A stretch of DNA of 64,000 nt from JAKZVK01 sp965248255. GTDB lineage: Bacteria > Acidobacteriota > Terriglobia > Bryobacterales > UBA6623. Shown here piece after piece: positions 59,515 through 64,000 of this stretch (its first letter is position 1; the number at the start of each line of letters is the position of its first letter). The notes under the pieces are model-generated. The model saw only the letters and a program-made list of their open reading frames with translations, did no database searches and had not been told where the DNA came from. Both the position numbers and the translations under genes were made by a program. The stretch lies in assembly GCA_965248255.1 (NCBI GenBank), contig CBDFIW010000003.1:1488001-1552000 (forward strand), read 5' to 3'.

Positions 59515-61002
59515 ATGCGACTCCTTTCTTCCGTGTTCTTGCTGTGTGTGCCGGCCCTCGCCCTGGGTGACGACGGGCTGGACCTCCACTTGCAGCGATT
59601 TCTGGACGTCTATGCCGTTGTCGAGCAGCAATTCGCCGATCCCGTAGACCCCGAGACGACTTTTTACCAGGGTGTGCTCCCGTCGATGCTTCACACGCTC
59701 GACCCCCACAGCGCTTTCCTGGACCGCGACCAGTACGAACGTCTCCAGGAGATGCGGACCTCGACGGAGAAAGGCTTCGGGAGCGTCGTATCGCTGCTGC
59801 CGGGACGAGTGATCGTGCTGCAAACGCTGCCAGGGAGCCCCTCGGCGCGGTCGGGTCTGTCGCCTGGCGATGAGATCGTGGTCATCAACCGCTATCCATT
59901 GGCGCCGCTGACCATTCATCAGCTCGTGTCGCTACTCGGCCAATCACGCCAAGACAGGGCCGAGCTCATGGTCAAGCGTCCGGGTTTTGCACGCCTGATT
60001 CCCATGGATCTGATCCCCGCCGAGATGGCCGACCCCAGCGTGCGGCGCTCGTTCGTGGTCGAGCCCGGTTTGGCTTACGTCAAATTGGCCAATTTCGAGG
60101 AAAACACCGCGGAGGAGTTGCGGCAGGCGATCGACGGGCTCGGTGGTGATGAGTTGAGCGGGCTGATCCTTGATCTACGGGGCAATCCCGGCGGCATCGT
60201 CGAGTCTGCTGTCATGGCGGCCGCCTTCTTCCTCAAGCCCGGAGAGAACATCCTCTGGATTCGCGCGAAAGAAGGTCCCAAGGAAGAAGTCAAGGTTCCC
60301 GAGGGTTACAAGCCATACGGCTTCCGTGTCTGCGTGCTCATCGACGATCAGACGGCGAGTGCCGCCGAGCTGATGGCCGGGGCGCTACAAGACCACGACC
60401 GCGCTTGGATCGTTGGCGTCCCCAGCTTTGGCAAAGGCTTGGTGCAGAGCGTCTTCCCGCTCTCGGAGGGGGCGGCGGTGGCGCTCACGACGGCTAAGTA
60501 CCTGACTCCGAGCGGGCGATCCATCCAGCGGCCCTTGGCCGACTGCGAACTTTACGCTCTGGCCTCTTGCTTGGATTCTTCCGACAAGGGCAAGCAGTTC
60601 AAGACGGACGCGGGCCGAGCCGTGGAAGAGGGCGGCGGCATCACACCGGACGAGATCGTGTTCCCCAGGCCGTACACGCGCTTCGAGGCCGCCATGGAAG
60701 GCTCAAACTCTTTCCTGGAGTTCGCCCAGGAGCAGCTTCGGCGCGAGGGAAAGGTGTCGGGCGACTTTGAGGTTTCGTCACGGATGCTGGACGACTTCCA
60801 ACTCTTCCTTTCTGAACGTAAGATTCGCCCGGGCCTGGCCGAGTGGTCTTCCACGGTGAGCTTCATCCGCAGTCGCCTGAAGCAGGAGTTCTTCAACCTG
60901 AGTTTTGGAGTCCAGGAAGGCGACCAGATCGAAGTCCGCCGAGACCCCATGGTGCTCGCCGCGCTACGGAACTTGGGCGCGGGCTCAGCCGGCCACCCGT
61001 GA
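59515..61002 (+). CDS. C-terminal processing peptidase, S41 family
   Basis: 495 residues with a short signal peptide (MRLLSSVFLLCVPALALG). N-terminal helical part (QRFLDVYAVVEQQFADPVDP), PDZ domain about 95-165 (SVVSLLPGRVIVLQTLPGSP SARSGLSPGDEIVVIN), and tail-specific protease core: GLILDLRGNPGG, catalytic Ser282 in DQTASAAELMAGAL and general-base Lys307 in SFGKGLVQ, 25 residues apart as usual. C-terminal region YLTPSGRSIQRPL. Cleaves periplasmic substrate tails. Its stop overlaps the GTG of the next gene (GTGA). Confidence 0.94.
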   Translation: MRLLSSVFLLCVPALALGDDGLDLHLQRFLDVYAVVEQQFADPVDPETTFYQGVLPSMLHTLDPHSAFLDRDQYERLQEMRTSTEKGFGSVVSLLPGRVIVLQTLPGSPSARSGLSPGDEIVVINRYPLAPLTIHQLVSLLGQSRQDRAELMVKRPGFARLIPMDLIPAEMADPSVRRSFVVEPGLAYVKLANFEENTAEELRQAIDGLGGDELSGLILDLRGNPGGIVESAVMAAAFFLKPGENILWIRAKEGPKEEVKVPEGYKPYGFRVCVLIDDQTASAAELMAGALQDHDRAWIVGVPSFGKGLVQSVFPLSEGAAVALTTAKYLTPSGRSIQRPLADCELYALASCLDSSDKGKQFKTDAGRAVEEGGGITPDEIVFPRPYTRFEAAMEGSNSFLEFAQEQLRREGKVSGDFEVSSRMLDDFQLFLSERKIRPGLAEWSSTVSFIRSRLKQEFFNLSFGVQEGDQIEVRRDPMVLAALRNLGAGSAGHP

Positions 61003-62693
61003 CGAGCCCCTGTCGATTCGCACTATCGCTCACCGCGGTTCTCCTGTCGGTTTGCGGTGATCGAGACCCGAGCCCCGTCCCCGGCGGGCCCCCTGTAGCC
61101 GACGTTAGATTCACCGATGTCACCGGCACCGCGGGAATTCAGTTCGAGCACCACAATGGCCGGTCCGGCAAGAAGTATCTGCCCGAGACGCTCGGCTCGG
61201 GATGTGCCTTCCTCGACTACAACGGTGATGACTGGCCTGACATTCTGCTCATCAACAGTCGGAGCTGGGAGCCTGCTCCGGACGCCCGGACACCTCCTGC
61301 GCTGTATAGGAACAACAAGGACGGCACCTTCACCGACGTGACCACCGAGGCCGGTCTCAACGTCGAGATGTACGGCTTGGGCGCCGCGGTCGGCGACTAC
61401 GACAACGACGGTGATGACGATATCTACGTCACGGCCCTCGAGGGTGACCGCTTGTTTCGCAATGACGGCGGGAAGTCGTTCACCGACGTGACCGAAAAGG
61501 TCGGCATCCACAACGCCGACTTTGGGACCAGCGCCGCTTGGCTCGATTATGACCTCGATGGACGCCTCGATCTCTTCGTCGCCAACTACGTCGTCTGGAG
61601 CCCGGAGGAAGACCTGCCGTGTTCGATGGACGGCGAGACCAAGTCCTACTGCACGCCCGAGTCATATCGAGGCGTGTCGTCGCGTCTGTTCCGCAACCGA
61701 GAAGAGGGCGGGTTTGAGGATGTCACCCGGCAGGCCAACGTCTACGACGAGACCAGCAAGGCCCTCGGCGTAGCGGTCTTCGATTACGACCGCGACGGCC
61801 GGCCCGACATCTTCCAGGCCAACGATACCCAGCCAAACAAGCTCTACCATAACCAAGGCGATAGCACCTTCCGGGAAGTCGGGTTAGCGGCCGGCGTAGC
61901 CTTCGCCGAGGACGGCCGGGCGCGCGGCGCGATGGGGGTGGACGCGGCCGACTACGACCGCTCAGGACGGCCCCATTTGGTGGTAGGCAACTTCGCCAAC
62001 GAGATGCTCGCCCTCTATCACAATGAGGGTAAGGGACTGTTCGTGGACGATGCTCCGACCAGCGCCGTCGGCCGGGAGAGCTTACTTTCGCTTACCTTCG
62101 GCACGTTCTTCTTCGACTACGACTTGGATGGGCATCTCGACATCTTCGCCGCCAACGGACACCTCGATGAAGAGATCGAGCGCGTCCAACCCAAAGTGCG
62201 GTTCGCTCAATCGCCGCTGCTGTTTCGCAACCTGGGCGGCGGGAGGTTTGAAAACAGCCTCGAACGCGTGGGCAAGGAACTTTCGCGCCCGGTCGTCGCG
62301 CGGGGCGCCGCCTACGCTGACTACGACCGGGACGGCGACCTCGACGTTCTCATCACGACCAATAACGGGCCGCCCTACTTGTTCCGCAACGATGGCGGCA
62401 ACAGCAACTCTTACCTGCGCCTGCGCCTGGTCGGTGAGCCGTCCAACCGCTCTGCGATCGGCGCCGCTGTAACCGTACGCAGCCAATCGGGCGAGCAGTG
62501 GCGCATGGTGCGCAGCGGCTCGAGCTACTGCTCCCAAAGCGAGTTGCCGCTGACGTTCGGTCTCGGAAGCGACCTCGATGTCGGAAGCGTCGAGGTCGCT
62601 TGGCCCAGCGGGAAGGTCACCAGTCTTGACAAACTCGAGCCGAATCGTTCCTACCTGATCCACGAGCGATACGGGGTTCAGGTACAGAACTGA
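60999..62693 (+). CDS. CRTAC1-type FG-GAP/ASPIC-UnbV lipoprotein
   Basis: 564 residues from GTG 60999, overlapping the protease stop by 4 nt; earlier in-frame starts fall inside the protease gene. Lipoprotein signal (LSLTAVLLSV|C). VCBS/FG-GAP repeats with calcium-binding D-x-D-x-D-G loops: CAFLDYNGDDWPDILLIN, AVGDYDNDGDDDIYVTAL, AWLDYDLDGRLDLFVANY, VAVFDYDRDGRPDIFQAN, FFFDYDLDGHLDIFAANG. C-terminal ASPIC/UnbV module (NSNSYLRLRLVGEPSNRSAI GAAV, GSSYCSQSELPLTFGLG). An outer-surface propeller of unknown ligand, common in Acidobacteriota. Confidence 0.93.
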   Translation: MTSPCRFALSLTAVLLSVCGDRDPSPVPGGPPVADVRFTDVTGTAGIQFEHHNGRSGKKYLPETLGSGCAFLDYNGDDWPDILLINSRSWEPAPDARTPPALYRNNKDGTFTDVTTEAGLNVEMYGLGAAVGDYDNDGDDDIYVTALEGDRLFRNDGGKSFTDVTEKVGIHNADFGTSAAWLDYDLDGRLDLFVANYVVWSPEEDLPCSMDGETKSYCTPESYRGVSSRLFRNREEGGFEDVTRQANVYDETSKALGVAVFDYDRDGRPDIFQANDTQPNKLYHNQGDSTFREVGLAAGVAFAEDGRARGAMGVDAADYDRSGRPHLVVGNFANEMLALYHNEGKGLFVDDAPTSAVGRESLLSLTFGTFFFDYDLDGHLDIFAANGHLDEEIERVQPKVRFAQSPLLFRNLGGGRFENSLERVGKELSRPVVARGAAYADYDRDGDLDVLITTNNGPPYLFRNDGGNSNSYLRLRLVGEPSNRSAIGAAVTVRSQSGEQWRMVRSGSSYCSQSELPLTFGLGSDLDVGSVEVAWPSGKVTSLDKLEPNRSYLIHERYGVQVQN

Positions 62694-63313
62694 TGGCTGA
62701 CGATCGGCACTTGGCGAGTGGTCCCCAACCTGCATCGTTGCCGTGTTTGTCGGCCGGCCTCGGAGCTTGGCTTTCGCAGGAAAGTGCGCCTTGACCGGCC
62801 AGGTTCAGTGTTTCTTCTCACGTTTCCAACATTGGAAAACAGTTCCGTGATCCCGGAAAGCAGCCCGACGCTTTGCCTACCGCATCCGCTTCGAAACTTG
62901 TCTAAGTGCTTTAAAATCTTTCTCTTATGGCCTTGGGATGGCCGGCGGTCGGCGGGGCGCCTTCCACCGGCCTTCTCCCACTTCCGGGAGGCGGGCGCGA
63001 GCGTCTCACGAGCCACCCCAGCCCCTGAAAAAAGGCCTTGACACTCACCTTGCCGGTGAGTATAGTGTCTTGGAGGTCTTCAGAACCGCAGTTGCTGCAT
63101 CGTATCATTCCAGTGTTCCGAGAGGAGCGCTGGGGGGGGCTCACGTAAGCAGGGTTTTCGGTGAAGCCTCGCCTCGTAAGGGGCAGGATGCCGAGATCTC
63201 GTAGGATGCGGCAGCCTGCGGTAACGGTGGGTACGTTGTCGTATCGCCGGTTTCCGATGATCTTCACTCGTCAGCAACACCGGACACTTTTGAACTTGGA
63301 CAGGGGGTAAGCA
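62694..63313. other. Long intergenic region before the TonB receptor
   Basis: 620 bases. On the minus strand 62911-63108 encodes 65 residues beginning MIRCSNCGSEDLQDTILTGK, like the first CxxC of a small zinc-ribbon protein, but the second CxxC is missing and no ribosome site is seen; it may be a decayed gene. The region must also contain the promoter of the receptor gene, which I cannot point to with confidence. Confidence 0.4.
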
Positions 63314-64000
63314 ATGAAGACAGTTGCATTTCCAAAAAGAGTCGGCCTGGCACTAAGCCTGACGGCTCTGGTACTGCTGGGCTCTTGTGCTTCGAGCCTG
63401 CAGGCGCAACGAACCTCGACCCAGGCCATTGAGGGTCTGGTAACGGACGCCACCGGCGCGGTCATTTCCGGTGCGACGGTGACCATGACGAACATAGACA
63501 CGGGTATCACCACAACCGTGACTACCAACGAAACCGGCAACTACCGCTTTTCGTACGTGCCGGTAGGCAACTACTCCGTCCGCTGTGAGTTGGACGGCTT
63601 CAAGACACAGTCCGTGAGCGGCGTCCGCGTGGCAACCACGGCGCAGGTTCGGACTGACTTCACGATGGAGATCGGCGACATCACCGAAACCATCGAAGTC
63701 GCCGCCGACGCGATCACGCTCAACACCGAGAACGCGACGGTCGGCAGCGTCATCGAAAACCGGCGGATCACCGAGCTGCCGCTGAACGGCCGCAACATCG
63801 TCCAGCTAGCGGTCCTGGTCCCGGGCGTGCAGTATGGACAGCGCTCGGGTTAGTCCCGCAGCGACGGGGGGTATATCCCCGAAGGCAGCTATTCGGTGAG
63901 CGCCAATGGTGTGCGCGAGCTTCACCAAGTGGTCACCCTCGACGGCACGGATACGGTCGATGTACGCCGCTCGGTCACTCCGTTCGTGCCCTCGATTGAA
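63314..64000 (+). pseudogene. Oar-type TonB-dependent receptor, in-frame TAG, runs off the window
   Basis: ATG 63314. Signal peptide (LALSLTALVLLGSCASSLQA), carboxypeptidase-regulatory domain (IEGLVTDATGAVISGATVTM, ETGNYRFSYVPVGNYSVRCE LDGFKT), then the start of the plug (VIENRRITELPLNGRNIVQL AVLVPGV). A TAG at 63851-63853 interrupts it after QYGQRSG, yet the same frame goes on with plug sequence to the window edge (GGYIPEGSYSVSANGVRELH, QVVTLDGTDT). So either a recent nonsense mutation, a readthrough codon or a base error. Outer-membrane uptake or surface protein of the family expanded in Acidobacteriota. Confidence 0.85.

Overview
The window looks like a GC-rich (roughly 60-63%, by eye) bacterial chromosome segment, most likely from an Acidobacteriota bacterium assembled from an environmental sample. 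The inference rests on gene content: a VWFA-related secreted protein, an Oar-type TonB receptor with an N-terminal carboxypeptidase-regulatory domain, a DUF1549/DUF1553 (PSD1) cytochrome-like protein beside WD40 and pre-peptidase-domain proteins, a CRTAC1/ASPIC-UnbV repeat lipoprotein, many Tat-signal enzymes, AcpH, a bactofilin and Slt-type lytic transglycosylase. No rRNA or convincing tRNA gene was found, so the lineage is not proven.

Layout. 1-7.7 kb: truncated VWFA protein (-), an IS3-family element with a broken orfA, an SMP-30-like lipoprotein, purE and a large M1 aminopeptidase. 7.7-11.3 kb: remnant of a formylglycine-generating-enzyme-like gene split by an IS630 copy, then a frameshifted heme lipoprotein. 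11.3-17.7 kb (-): PSD1 protein preceded by a 1317-codon reading frame that joins a cytochrome/WD40 protein to a pre-peptidase-domain protein. 17.8-22.1 kb: frameshifted SDR, GAF-like protein, lytic transglycosylase, and a low-GC gene cut by IS630 copy 2. 23.2-24.8 kb: a decayed toxin-antitoxin island (higA remnant, AAC(6')-like acetyltransferase with a 27-bp G tract at its start, higA, nonsense-mutated higB, well preserved promoter/operator). 24.8-37.4 kb: M19 dipeptidase, a coiled-coil repeat tail-anchored protein, acpH, a REC/pseudo-REC/CheX-like regulator, a Tat-exported SelA-like PLP enzyme, an amidohydrolase and a soxC-soxD-like-aldo/keto reductase operon. 37.6-46.9 kb: bactofilin, methyltransferase and TPR proteins, a decayed IS5, an ECF sigma operon, rpmB, a HutI-like protein that has lost its metal ligands, and ftcD. 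47-53 kb: a duplicated secreted-protein locus invaded by an IS1202-like element, IS630 copy 3 and a second IS630-type element. 53-64 kb: typA with IS630 copy 4 just upstream, a truncated sialidase-like gene, Gfo/Idh/MocA and enolase-superfamily Tat enzymes, a CtpA-like protease, the CRTAC1 lipoprotein, and a TonB receptor with an in-frame amber codon at the right edge.

The dominant theme is decay and transposition: seven IS elements, four of them near-identical copies of one IS630 with a probable programmed -1 frameshift, and about ten frameshifted, nonsense-mutated or truncated genes. Several frameshifts sit in homopolymers, so some may be sequencing or assembly errors rather than mutations. 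Functional groupings that remain intact are the sox operon, the FtcD/HutI-like pair, the ECF sigma operon and the Tat-exported sugar-acid enzymes at 56.9-59.3 kb.
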